From contig NZ_WHOS01000038.1 of NCBI RefSeq assembly GCF_013340935.1, positions 1-64,000 on the forward strand: a stretch of 64,000 bases of DNA. Direction: 5' to 3'. Source of the stretch: Azospirillum melinis (lineage in GTDB: Bacteria > Pseudomonadota > Alphaproteobacteria > Azospirillales > Azospirillaceae). Positions 7,541 through 15,862 of this stretch are shown here, piece by piece. The translations under genes and the position numbers were made by a program. The notes under the pieces are model-generated. The model was not told the DNA's origin, did not search any database, and worked only from the letters and a program-made list of their open reading frames with translations. Position 1 is the first letter of the stretch. Each line of letters starts with the position of its first letter.

Positions 7541-8224
7541 ATGGCCTTCGCCATTCCCCTGTGGTCCCAGCCGGCCGTCCCCGTCACGGGCGGCGATCCG
7601 TTCCCAGTGCGGCGTATCTACTGCGTCGGCCGCAACTATGCCGCCCATGCGCGCGAGATGGGCGCCGATCCCGACCGCGAGCCGCCCTTTTTCTTCATGA
7701 AGCCGGCCGATGCCATCGTCGCCGATGGCGCCACCATCCCCTATCCGCCGAAGACCGCCAACCTGCATCACGAGATCGAACTGGTGGTGGCGATTGGCAC
7801 CGGCGGCCGCGACATCCCGGTCGACCGGGCGCTGGAGCATGTGTTCGGCTATGCCGTCGGGCTCGATATGACCCGGCGCGACCTGCAGAACGCGGCCAAG
7901 AAGGAAGGCAAGCCCTGGGACATGGGCAAGGGCTTCGACCAGTCGGCTCCCTGCTCCGCAATCCGCACCGTCGCCGACATCGGTCACCCGGCCAAGGGGG
8001 CGGTTACCCTGCAGGTGAATGGCGAGCCGCGGCAGAAGGGCGACCTGTCCGACCTGATCTGGTCGGTGGCGGAGACGATCTCCTACCTGTCCGGGCTGGT
8101 CGAACTGCAGCCGGGCGACCTGATCTATACCGGCACGCCGGAGGGTGTCGGCGCGGTGGTGGCCGGCGACGTGCTGACCGGTGCGGTCGAGGGCGTCGGC
8201 ACCCTGACCCTGACCATCGCCTGA
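7541..8224 (+). CDS. Fumarylacetoacetate hydrolase family protein
   Basis: Small FAH-fold enzyme of 227 residues that would cleave C-C bonds in acylpyruvates or related 2-oxo acids (fumarylpyruvate, oxaloacetate or acylpyruvate), using a divalent metal. Visible family features are IYCVGRNYAAHAREM near the N-terminus, the metal ligands in HHEIE (E78, E80), D109 in GLDMTRRDLQ, and K130 in GKGFD. The start at 7541 begins MAFAIPLWSQ and is chosen over the open frame upstream. The xth gene follows after 10 bases. The exact substrate cannot be read from sequence. Confidence 0.9.
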   Translation: MAFAIPLWSQPAVPVTGGDPFPVRRIYCVGRNYAAHAREMGADPDREPPFFFMKPADAIVADGATIPYPPKTANLHHEIELVVAIGTGGRDIPVDRALEHVFGYAVGLDMTRRDLQNAAKKEGKPWDMGKGFDQSAPCSAIRTVADIGHPAKGAVTLQVNGEPRQKGDLSDLIWSVAETISYLSGLVELQPGDLIYTGTPEGVGAVVAGDVLTGAVEGVGTLTLTIA

Positions 8225-8234
8225 GCCGCCGCCG

Positions 8235-9029
8235 ATGCGCATCGCGACCTGGAACATCAATTCGGTCCGCATGCGTCTGGACCTCCTCCTCCGCCTGATG
8301 GAGGAGGAGCAGCCGGACGTGATCTGCCTGCAGGAAACCAAGGTGGTGGACGCCGACTTCCCGCTCGGCCCACTGGCGGAGCGCGGCTATGTCCACGCCC
8401 ATATCCACGGGATGAAGAGCTACAACGGCGTTGCCATCCTGTCGCGCCTGCCCTTCTCTTCGCACGACGTCCAGCACTGGTGCGGCAAGCAGGATTGCCG
8501 CCATGCGCTGGCCCATCTGCCGGGCGGGATCGAACTGCACAGCGTCTATATCCCGGCAGGCGGCGACATCCCCGACCCGGCGGTGAACGACAAGTTCGCC
8601 CACAAGCTCCAGTTCCTGGACGAGATGACCCACTGGCTCAGCACGGAACGGACCCCCGACCGTCCGATGGTGCTGGTCGGCGACCTGAACATCGCGCCCC
8701 TGGAGCAGGACGTCTGGAGCCACAGGGAACTGCTGTCCGTGGTCTCCCACACGCCCATCGAGGTCGAGAAGCTGGCGGCGATGCAGGCTTCGGCCGGTTG
8801 GGTCGACGCCCTGCGCCGTTTCGTTCCGCCGGAGGAGAAGCTCTACACTTGGTGGAGCTACCGGGCGAAGGACTGGGCCGCCTCCAACCGCGGCCGGCGC
8901 CTGGACCATATCTGGGTGACGCCGCCGCTCGAAGGCACGCTGAAAGGCATTAAGGTGCTGCGCGATGCACGCGGCTGGGAACCCAAGCCGTCGGACCATG
9001 TGCCGGTGATCGTCGATCTGGATGTCTGA
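8235..9029 (+). CDS. xthA: Exodeoxyribonuclease III
   Basis: AP endonuclease and 3'-5' exonuclease of base-excision repair, 264 residues, full length. The exonuclease-endonuclease-phosphatase fold residues are all present: N7 in TWNINS, E34 in LQETK, GDLN at 149-152, RLDH at 222-225 and SDH at 253-255. It follows the FAH gene by 10 bases, so the two are probably co-transcribed. Alphaproteobacteria often carry more than one xth-type gene. The start is fixed by MRIATWNINS. Confidence 0.95.
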   Translation: MRIATWNINSVRMRLDLLLRLMEEEQPDVICLQETKVVDADFPLGPLAERGYVHAHIHGMKSYNGVAILSRLPFSSHDVQHWCGKQDCRHALAHLPGGIELHSVYIPAGGDIPDPAVNDKFAHKLQFLDEMTHWLSTERTPDRPMVLVGDLNIAPLEQDVWSHRELLSVVSHTPIEVEKLAAMQASAGWVDALRRFVPPEEKLYTWWSYRAKDWAASNRGRRLDHIWVTPPLEGTLKGIKVLRDARGWEPKPSDHVPVIVDLDV

Positions 9030-9086
9030 TGGCTGACTGCCTGACGGGGGGAGGGGGCGGTTGCGTCCCCTCGCTTCGGTAAAGCC

Positions 9087-9668
9087 TTACTCGAGCAGGC
9101 TGATGTTCAACCTCAGCATTTCCGGCGTGCCGTCCTTGGCCAACCGGAACAGGTGGGCGCAGCCGTTGCGCAGGTCCTCCGCCGGGTCGTCGCGCATGTC
9201 CCAGCCGGTGGCGAGCGAATAGAGCGCACGCAGGATGCCGTTGTGGGCGACGGCGCCGGTCGGATGCCCCTCCGCCGCCAGATCGGCGAGCCAGGAGCGC
9301 AGGCGGTCCTGCACCTCGCGCGGGCTTTCACCGCCGGGTGCCTTGAAGTCCAGCCCCAGCCGGTCGTGGCGGGCCGGCATGCGGCCGTCGGCCCGCAGAT
9401 CCTCGGTGCGCTGGCCTTCCCACTCGCCCCAATCCATCTCGACGAGCCGCGGTTCCGGTCTGGGATCGAGGCCGAGCAGCAGGGCGGTTTCCCAGGCCCG
9501 GCGCTTCGGGCTGGCGACCCAGCGCAGTCCCGCCGACTCGGACGGCAGGCGGTAGCGGGCGATCCGTGCGCGGCCGGCGTCGGACAGCGGCTCGTCGATG
9601 CTGCCCTGGATGCGCCCTTCGGCGTTCCAGGCGGTCGGGCCGTGACGGAGGATCAGCAGGGTGGTCAT
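9087..9668 (-). CDS. Histidine phosphatase family protein
   Basis: Cofactor-independent phosphoglycerate-mutase-type phosphatase, 193 residues. The catalytic RHG is at 8-10 (LILRHGPTAWN). The second histidine is in VAHNGILRAL (about 137-146), and the acid residue is in DWGEWEGQ. Such proteins range from sugar-phosphate to cobalamin-pathway (CobC-like) phosphatases, and nothing nearby narrows the substrate. It is convergent with xth and is transcribed from the region before the MepK-like gene. Confidence 0.88.
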   Translation of the reverse strand: MTTLLILRHGPTAWNAEGRIQGSIDEPLSDAGRARIARYRLPSESAGLRWVASPKRRAWETALLLGLDPRPEPRLVEMDWGEWEGQRTEDLRADGRMPARHDRLGLDFKAPGGESPREVQDRLRSWLADLAAEGHPTGAVAHNGILRALYSLATGWDMRDDPAEDLRNGCAHLFRLAKDGTPEMLRLNISLLE

Positions 9669-9708
9669 GACGGTACCGGGACGCGGATGACGGGGATGCG
9701 CCGGCAGT

Positions 9709-10533
9709 TTAGCGCTTCGCCGTCTTCTGCACCGGCATTTCCTTCACCTGGGCCAAGGCCACGCGGACGCGTGACAGATCGGGCGGGGTGAGGGCGGCCG
9801 CTTTCCCCGGAGTCTTGGCCGGCTTGGCCGGAGGCTTGCCCGCTTTGGTCCCCGCGTCAGCCAGCTGGACGCGGCCCTTGCCGCTGCTCTTCTGGGCCAG
9901 CGCCTGGGCCCTGGCGCGGGCACGGGCCTGCGCCTCCAGAATCTGCGGCGCGCGCGGCTCGCCGGTCTTCGGCGTCCAGGTGCGGAAGGGGCCGGTGTCG
10001 ACATGGACATGGCCGGTGTGGGCGTACATCGCGTAGCCGCCGCGCTGCATTGCCGCCGCCTCCTCCGCCAGACGCGACGGCGGGATGCCGGCGATGGAGA
10101 AGTCGGCCGCCTGTCCGCGCATGTGGTAGGAGTTCTCGGCGACGTTCGGGTTGGTGCGGGCGAGGCTGGCGTTGCTGGCGCTCGACCGGTAGCCCGATGT
10201 GATGCGGATCGGCGACTCAGGGAGAGCGCCGACACGCTGGCGCAGTTCCACCAGCATGTCGACCAGGGCCGGATCGACCGGGATCACCTCGTCGCTGCGG
10301 CGGTCGCGGAACAGAACCGCGATCTCGCGCATCGCGGCCGGATCGTATCCGTCGCCGGGACGCCAGTAGGTGACGGACGTCGTCTCGCCGCTGGCGGGAT
10401 GGTGCAGCACCACGCTGCGCGGGTCGCCGTCCAGCTTCGCGCTTTCCAGTGGCGGTGTGCTGGCGCAACCGCCAAGCTGCGTCGCGACGGTCAGCACGGC
10501 AAGCATCCCCAAGGCACGACCGGTCATGCGCAT
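9709..10533 (-). CDS. DUF882/M15-type murein peptidase, lipoprotein (MepK-like)
   Basis: Predicted zinc peptidase of the cell wall, 274 residues from the start at 10533, which has GGGGGAA five bases upstream. Longer in-frame starts exist up to 10668. The signal peptide ends LGGC (Cys23), so it is a lipoprotein rather than the usual Tat-exported form. Zinc ligands of the M15A/DUF882 fold are visible: H137 and D144 in NSYHMRGQAADF, and H175/H177 in GHVHVDTG. Family members such as MepK cut peptidoglycan cross-links. The C-terminal 85 residues are Ala/Lys/Pro-rich, like a wall-binding linker. Confidence 0.85.
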   Translation of the reverse strand: MRMTGRALGMLAVLTVATQLGGCASTPPLESAKLDGDPRSVVLHHPASGETTSVTYWRPGDGYDPAAMREIAVLFRDRRSDEVIPVDPALVDMLVELRQRVGALPESPIRITSGYRSSASNASLARTNPNVAENSYHMRGQAADFSIAGIPPSRLAEEAAAMQRGGYAMYAHTGHVHVDTGPFRTWTPKTGEPRAPQILEAQARARARAQALAQKSSGKGRVQLADAGTKAGKPPAKPAKTPGKAAALTPPDLSRVRVALAQVKEMPVQKTAKR

Positions 10534-10730
10534 CGCTTTCCCCCGAGCTTTGCACGCTTCAACGACCCCGCCCGCCCCAATCCAGGCGGGGTTGCACACC
10601 GATCTAATACCAAGATTGTCACAGGAGGCCAGTGTGACAAAGCAACCTGTGGCGTATTGAACACGCACAAGCGCTTTTGCTCAGTGGATCAGATTGTTGA
10701 GGATTCAACCGGTAAGAACCATGCCGGTTC

Positions 10731-11651
10731 TTAGAGGAACAACTCCATCCCTTCGCGGGCGACCAGCGAACCGGGGCGCATCGCCTCCGCCTCTGCCGCA
10801 ATGACGTCCAGCGCGTCGTCGGTGCGGGCGGGATCGTGGTGGAAGATCACCGCGCGGCTGACCCCGGCGGCCTCGGCCAGCCGTAGGCATTCCTGCCAGG
10901 TCGAATGGCCCCAGCCGACGCGCGACGGGTATTCGGCGTCGGTGTAGGTGCTGTCATACACCATCAGATCGGCACCGCGCAGCAGGTCCAGGATCACCGG
11001 ATCGCGGCCCTCGGCCGGGTGCTCGGTATCGGTCAGGATGCACAGGCTGCGGCCGCCATGCTCCACCCGGTAACCGGTGGCGCCGTCGGGATGATTGAGT
11101 CGGCAGGTGCGCACCACGACGTCCGGCGCCAGTTCCAGCGTCTGCCCGGCCTGGAAATCGCGGAACTGGCAGTCGGCGCGGAAGATCTCGACCGGCACCG
11201 GGAACAGCGGTGCCGTCATCATGTCGGCCAGCACGGTGCGGAAGGGCCGCTCCGGCGGCAGATGGCCGGCCCACAGCCGAATCCGGCTGGCCGGATCGAA
11301 GGCCGGGGCGAAGAAGGGCAGGCCGCTGATGTGGTCGAGATGGCTGTGGGTCAGCAGCAGGTCGATGTCCACCGGTCCGCCCTCGCGCGACAGCGACTCG
11401 CCCAGCGGCCGGATGCCGGTGCCGCAATCGAAAACGATGTGGGTGCCGCCGCAGCGAACCTCGATGCAGGCGGTGTTGCCGCCATAGCGCACGGTTGCCG
11501 GGCCGGGCGATGCGATGCTGCCGCGCACCCCCCAGAAGCGCATGACAAAGGGGGAGACGCCGCCGGCCCCGTCCTGGGCTGGCGGTTGCGCGGGATTGAT
11601 GGTGGAACGAGCGGTCATGACGGCGCCATCGTGGCTGTCAAGCTTGTCCAA
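10731..11651 (-). CDS. MBL-fold metallohydrolase
   Basis: Metallo-beta-lactamase-fold hydrolase, 306 residues. The metal motif THSHLDH is at 101-107, with further ligands in LNHPDGATGY, LTDTEH and the late FHHDP. The FWGVRGSIASPG...YGGNTACIEV opening is typical of the group that includes class III cyclic-nucleotide phosphodiesterases and RNase Z-like hydrolases. The substrate is unknown. An internal ATG at 11618 (MTARSTINP) is an equally possible start, since neither has a clear ribosome site. A palindrome (TAAGAACC/GGTTCTTA) overlaps the stop codon. Confidence 0.85.
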   Translation of the reverse strand: MDKLDSHDGAVMTARSTINPAQPPAQDGAGGVSPFVMRFWGVRGSIASPGPATVRYGGNTACIEVRCGGTHIVFDCGTGIRPLGESLSREGGPVDIDLLLTHSHLDHISGLPFFAPAFDPASRIRLWAGHLPPERPFRTVLADMMTAPLFPVPVEIFRADCQFRDFQAGQTLELAPDVVVRTCRLNHPDGATGYRVEHGGRSLCILTDTEHPAEGRDPVILDLLRGADLMVYDSTYTDAEYPSRVGWGHSTWQECLRLAEAAGVSRAVIFHHDPARTDDALDVIAAEAEAMRPGSLVAREGMELFL

Positions 11652-11869
11652 GTCTAGTAAATCTCTCCCGCCCTTTTCTCTTCCGGGCGACTCCCACGGA
11701 TGGCGGCCAAGGCTTTCGAACGCGGCCTGTCGCGAGTCGCCACCCTACGAAGGGCATCTGTCCAAACCCATAAGATGTGGTAGGTTGGGGCCTCGTCGCG
11801 TGGTGCGCGGCATGACTTCTCCCAGGTCCCCGCGCGGGTGGGGACCGGCTCCGGCGGAACCCGACGCGG

Positions 11870-12664
11870 ATGGATCCTGACAAGCTCGCCAAAGTCCTCG
11901 CCATGGCCGAGTCGGAGCATCAGGGCGAGGCGCTGTCCGCACTGCGCGCCGCCCGCATCATGCTGTCCCGTGCCGGGCTGTCCTTCCGCGATCTGGCGGA
12001 GCGCGCACGCACGCCGGTGCCGCCCGCTCCCGAACCGCCGCCGACCGTCCATCCATCCGAACCCGCCCCGGCGCCGGCTCCGCCGCCGCCGCCGGACGAG
12101 CTGGTCCGCGGTCTGCGCCGGCAGGTGAAGGATCTGGAACTGGAACTCGCCACCCTGCGCCGGCAGCTCGACAAGGCGGTGGGCGATGCCGACCGCCAGC
12201 GCGAGGAGGCCGACCGCTGGCGCACCCTGGCGCGCGAAACCGCGGAGAAGCTGTGGGACATGGGCAAGGCGCTGGAGCGCAAGCACTCCCGCCATGCCGA
12301 CACCGACAAGCGGCGCGCCGTTCTGGAACTGCTGCAGGATCCCGGCAGCGCGCTGCTGTCGGATCGCGAGATCGCGCGCCGGGTTGGCGTTTCGCCGCAT
12401 GACGTCGCCCATTGGCGCCGCCGGATGGCGATTGTCGGGCGCAAGCTGCGGCTGCTGCCGGTGGTGCCGCGCGGCCGCGGGCTGTGGGTCGGTCCGTCTG
12501 CCTGCGGCCTGGGTGCCGCCCGGCTCAACCACCAGTCCAAGCTCCACGTCAGGCCCAATGCCAAGCCCCAGGCGGGCGAGCGTCACCGCTGGCTGGGTTT
12601 CGCCGGCGAGGTCACCATTGCCGAACGGGGAAGCCGGCGGGGGCTGGCCCCCGTCGGACGGTGA
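11870..12664 (+). CDS. Coiled-coil and helix-turn-helix protein, DUF2786-like N-terminus
   Basis: Protein of 264 residues with no confidently known function. Residues 1-45 (KLAKVLAMAESEHQGEALSA) resemble the DUF2786 helical pair. Residues 47-75 are a Pro/Ala linker, 78-140 are a strongly charged heptad-like coiled coil, and 146-190 look like a helix-turn-helix (LSDREIARRVGVSPHDVAHW). The remaining basic tail has no recognisable fold. This layout suggests a DNA-binding, dimeric protein (inference). It is convergent with the response-regulator gene that follows. Confidence 0.78.
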   Translation: MDPDKLAKVLAMAESEHQGEALSALRAARIMLSRAGLSFRDLAERARTPVPPAPEPPPTVHPSEPAPAPAPPPPPDELVRGLRRQVKDLELELATLRRQLDKAVGDADRQREEADRWRTLARETAEKLWDMGKALERKHSRHADTDKRRAVLELLQDPGSALLSDREIARRVGVSPHDVAHWRRRMAIVGRKLRLLPVVPRGRGLWVGPSACGLGAARLNHQSKLHVRPNAKPQAGERHRWLGFAGEVTIAERGSRRGLAPVGR

Positions 12665-12705
12665 GCGGCGGCCTCAGTCGATCGGCGGCCCCAGTTGATC
12701 GGTGG

Positions 12706-13410
12706 CTAGGGCACCAGACGATAGCCGCCGGGCTCCGTCACCAGGATGCGGGCATTCGACGGATCGGCCTCGATCTTCTGGCGCAGGCGGTAGACGTGGG
12801 TCTCCAACGTGTGGGTGGTGACCGCGGCGTTGTAGCCCCAGACCTCCCCCAGCAGAGTTTCTCGCCCGACCACCAGATCGCCGGCACGGTACAGGTATTT
12901 CAGGATCGCCGTTTCCTTCTCGGTCAGGCGGATCTTGCGGTTGGCGGCCTCGTCCAGCAGCAGCTTGGCGCCGGGGCGGAAGCTGTAGGGGCCGATGGCG
13001 AAGACCGCGTCCTCCGTCTGCTCGAACTGGCGCAGCTGGGCGCGCAGTCGGGCGATCAGCACCCCCAGGCGGAAGGGCTTGGTCACATAGTCGCTGGCGC
13101 CGGACTCCAGACCCAGGATGGTATCGGCATCGCTGGCCGACGCGGTCAGCATGATGACCGGGCAGCGCACACCCTCGCGCCGCAGCAGCTTGCACACGTC
13201 GCGCCCGTCCATGTCCGGCAGCCCGACATCGAGCAGGATGGCGGAAAAACCGGTCCCTGCTTCGGCCGCCGTTCGCACCGCCTTCAGCGCGCCGGCACCG
13301 TCGCCGGCCTCCTCGGTCTCAACCTCCTCCAGCAGCCGCAGCTGCTCCGCCAGCGACTGGCGCAGGGCGGTGTCGTCATCGACCAGGAGGATGCGTTTTG
13401 CGATGGTCAT
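12706..13410 (-). CDS. OmpR-family response regulator
   Basis: Two-domain response regulator of 234 residues. The receiver has acidic residues D11-D13, phospho-acceptor D61 (AILLDVGLPDMDG), T89 and K111. The winged-helix domain (about 135-232) ends with the usual RILVTEPGGYRLVP. The start at 13410 (MTIAKRILLVDDD) is chosen; the open frame continues upstream to 13560 with Arg/Pro-rich, non-coding-looking sequence. No histidine kinase is adjacent, so it is an orphan here. Confidence 0.93.
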   Translation of the reverse strand: MTIAKRILLVDDDTALRQSLAEQLRLLEEVETEEAGDGAGALKAVRTAAEAGTGFSAILLDVGLPDMDGRDVCKLLRREGVRCPVIMLTASASDADTILGLESGASDYVTKPFRLGVLIARLRAQLRQFEQTEDAVFAIGPYSFRPGAKLLLDEAANRKIRLTEKETAILKYLYRAGDLVVGRETLLGEVWGYNAAVTTHTLETHVYRLRQKIEADPSNARILVTEPGGYRLVP

Positions 13411-13560
13411 GGGCTGTATGGGGGCTGCACGGGACTGCGGCACGGGATCGGGAGGCGGATGCCGTCGGCGGCAGCGCCGGGGCCGCGCCTTAGTAGCATG
13501 GCGCCGGTGGATTGTCGTGATGGCTTGTGGCGAGAGGGGCAGCGGCCCTTGCCGAGGCAC

Positions 13561-14079
13561 TCAGAGGACCGCCAGCAGTGCCGCTGCACCCTCCGCATTC
13601 GGGTCGGCACGGACGATCCGGTCGGGCTGAACGCCCAACTCCCGCACGGTGGCGGCGACCGCGTCGTCCGGCACAGCGATGCGGCCCATCAGCGCCAGCG
13701 CGCCCTGTTCCAGATTGCGGCGGGCCGCGGCCTCGTCGGCGGGCAGCGCGGGGTCCGCCCAGTGCAGGCGCTCGACCAGCGCGGTGAAGCGCAGGCGTCG
13801 GCTGTCGGCCGTCAGGCTGGCGGCGAGATTGGCCAGGGCGTTGCCGTCCAGCAGGACCGGAGCGCCGTCGGGCAGCCGTGCCAGCGCGACGTCGGCCGCC
13901 AGGATCGCCGACGGATCGACCTGCGGGTGCGGGCCGGGCAGGGCATGGATGGTGATGCCGGCTCCGGCGGCGCGCAGCGCTTCGACCATGCGGCGGCCAT
14001 AGGCGTCGGCCGGAAGATCGGCAGGCATCACGAGATGCACGGAATCGGGTTGGTCAGGGGGCGTCGAGCGGGTGTTCAC
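13561..14079 (-). CDS. Glycosyltransferase-like N-terminal domain protein
   Basis: Protein of 172 residues without a certain function. The pattern YGRRMVEALRAAGAGITIHALPGPHP, then ALARLPDGAPVLLDGNAL and ALVERLHWADPALPADEAAARRN, resembles the N-terminal Rossmann-like half of GT4-type glycosyltransferases. There, histidines occur in the equivalent place of the ERLHW segment. The nucleotide-sugar-binding C-terminal half, with its EX7E motif, is absent. It may be a relic or a partner domain. It is divergent from ribA and ends 151 bases before the response regulator. Confidence 0.55.
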   Translation of the reverse strand: MNTRSTPPDQPDSVHLVMPADLPADAYGRRMVEALRAAGAGITIHALPGPHPQVDPSAILAADVALARLPDGAPVLLDGNALANLAASLTADSRRLRFTALVERLHWADPALPADEAAARRNLEQGALALMGRIAVPDDAVAATVRELGVQPDRIVRADPNAEGAAALLAVL

Positions 14080-14371
14080 GGGGAAAGGACTCCCGGTTGA
14101 AGGGCTGTGGCTGTCATCCTAACGCCCAGGGTTCCGGCGGCGGAGCGGTCCGTTGGAGGTGCCGACTCCGTCCGGTATTCTGTCCCGATCCAGTCCGAAA
14201 GGGCTCCTGGGCTGGGCAGGCTGGCAGGATCGTTGCGCCTTCGGCAACGGTGTGGCGCGCGGGAATCGCTGGACAGGGGCGCGCCACCTGCGCTTTGCTT
14301 CGCCCGCCGAACGCACCATGTCCCGTTTTTCGCGCCGGAGCCGGCGCACCCGCTACGCAAAGCCGCTGACG

Positions 14372-15646
14372 ATGCAAGCCGAACACTCCTCCGCCACCAC
14401 CACGGTCACCCTGTCCGCGCCCGCGGCAACTCCCAAAGCGGCTCCGATCGACGAGGCCGCCGTGCGCGCCGTTGACCGGGCTCTGGCCGCCCTGCGCCGG
14501 GGCGAGGTGGTGGCGATCGAGACGGCCGACGGCACCGTCGGCGCCGCGGTCTCGGTGGAGTCGGTGGCGCTCGATACGGTGGACCGGCTGAAGGCGCTGA
14601 CCGGCGGCACTCCCCGGCTGGCGGTCACCCGCCGCCGCGCCGTCGTGCTGGGGCTGGCCGCCGCCGGAGCGGCGCAGCCGGCGACCGACATCGCCGACGA
14701 TCAGGCGCCCGGTGCGGCGGAGGCGTTCGGCGCCATGACGCTCGACCGGCCCGACGGATTGACGGCCGACCAGGCCCATGCGCTGGCCGATCCCGAACAA
14801 TATCCGCAGGCTCAGGATGCGCTGCCGGCCGGCTTGACCGCCACCGAGGCCTGCCCCGGCAGCCGCGAGGCCGCCGCGGTGGACCTCGCCCGGCTGGCCC
14901 GCCTGCTGCCTGCCGCCATCACCGCCGACCTGCCGTTGCCGGTGTCTGGTGGGGCGGTCCGGGGTGGGGCAGCGGTCAGCGCCGCGGAGTGGGCGGCGGA
15001 GCATGACCTGCTGCTGGTGCGGGCGTCGGACGTCGCCGATTACCGCGTGCATGTGGTGCGGACCCTGCGCCGCGTCGCCGATGCGCGGGTGCCGCTGGTC
15101 GGGTCGGAGAATACGCGCATCTACGCCTTCCGCCCGGCCGACGGCGGGCCGGAGCATCTGGCCATCGTCATCGGCGAGCCCGATCCGGCGCAGCCGGTGC
15201 TGGCCCGCCTGCACTCGGAATGCTTCACCGGGGACCTGCTGGGGTCGCTGCGCTGCGATTGCGGCGACCAGTTGCGCGGCGCCATCGCCGAGATCGCCCG
15301 GCAGGGCAGCGGCGTGCTGCTGTATCTGGCGCAGGAGGGGCGCGGCATCGGGCTGGTCAACAAGCTGCGCGCCTACCGCATCCAGGACCGTGGTTTCGAC
15401 ACGGTGGACGCCAACGAAATCCTCGGCTTCGAGGCCGACGAGCGCGTCTATCTGCCGGCGGCGGAGATGCTGCGGCAGCTTGGCTTCGACTCCGTCCGGC
15501 TGATGACCAACAACCCGGAAAAGCTGCGCCAGCTCGCCCGCTGCGGCATCGCCGTGGTGGAACGCGTGGCCCACATCTTCCCCGCCAACGGCCACAACGA
15601 GGCCTATCTCCGCACCAAGGCGGAACGCAGCGGCCACATGTTCTGA
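14372..15646 (+). CDS. ribA: GTP cyclohydrolase II (RibA) with degenerate N-terminal domain
   Basis: First committed enzyme of riboflavin synthesis, opening GTP to diaminohydroxypyrimidine ribose phosphate. The protein has 424 residues from this ATG; in-frame ATGs at 14318 and 14153 are alternatives. The C-terminal half is complete: the zinc cysteines are C284, C295 and C297 (HSECFTGD..., RCDCGD), followed by LAQEGRGIGL and NNPEKLRQL. The N-terminal 180 residues look like a decayed DHBP-synthase-type domain (ALAALRRGEVVAIETADG) without its acidic metal motif. No other rib gene is adjacent, and no FMN riboswitch was seen upstream. Confidence 0.92.
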   Translation: MQAEHSSATTTVTLSAPAATPKAAPIDEAAVRAVDRALAALRRGEVVAIETADGTVGAAVSVESVALDTVDRLKALTGGTPRLAVTRRRAVVLGLAAAGAAQPATDIADDQAPGAAEAFGAMTLDRPDGLTADQAHALADPEQYPQAQDALPAGLTATEACPGSREAAAVDLARLARLLPAAITADLPLPVSGGAVRGGAAVSAAEWAAEHDLLLVRASDVADYRVHVVRTLRRVADARVPLVGSENTRIYAFRPADGGPEHLAIVIGEPDPAQPVLARLHSECFTGDLLGSLRCDCGDQLRGAIAEIARQGSGVLLYLAQEGRGIGLVNKLRAYRIQDRGFDTVDANEILGFEADERVYLPAAEMLRQLGFDSVRLMTNNPEKLRQLARCGIAVVERVAHIFPANGHNEAYLRTKAERSGHMF

Positions 15647-15735
15647 GCCTTCAGCCCAGCTTGAGCCGGCGAGGCAGGAATCGCCATGCCGGCCCGGCAG
15701 TTCTTGCCGCCCCTCTTACTGTTCATGCGGTGCTG

Positions 15736-15748
15736 GGAATCGGATTCC
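15736..15748. promoter_or_regulatory. Palindrome, possible activator site upstream of the sigma-54 promoter
   Basis: GGAATC-G-GATTCC is a perfect inverted repeat whose centre lies about 83 bases upstream of the -12 element at 15824-15825. Enhancer-binding proteins of sigma-54 promoters usually bind at such distances. A related GATTCC recurs at 15783-15788. Binding by such a protein is inference. Confidence 0.4.
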
Positions 15749-15810
15749 GGGTGCTGACTGTCCGGATCCTCCCGAAACGGGTGATTCCGCCCCGGTTCGG
15801 GCATGGGGGC

Positions 15811-15827
15811 TTGGCACGGCGCTTGCT
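15811..15827 (+). promoter_or_regulatory. Sigma-54 (RpoN) promoter
   Basis: TTGGCACGGCGCTTGCT matches the -24/-12 consensus (YTGGCACG-N4-TTGCW) with no deviation in the invariant GG and GC. It points to the gene at 15863, with expected transcription start near 15838 and a leader of about 25 bases containing GGGAGA. Confidence 0.85.
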
Positions 15828-15862
15828 GTACCTGCCGTGACCACCGAGCCGGGAGACCGCCC

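Noticed and set aside
10713..10733. Hairpin TAAGAACC/GGTTCTTA at the MBL gene stop
   Set aside because: A clean palindrome, but no T tract follows on the minus strand, so it was not called a terminator.
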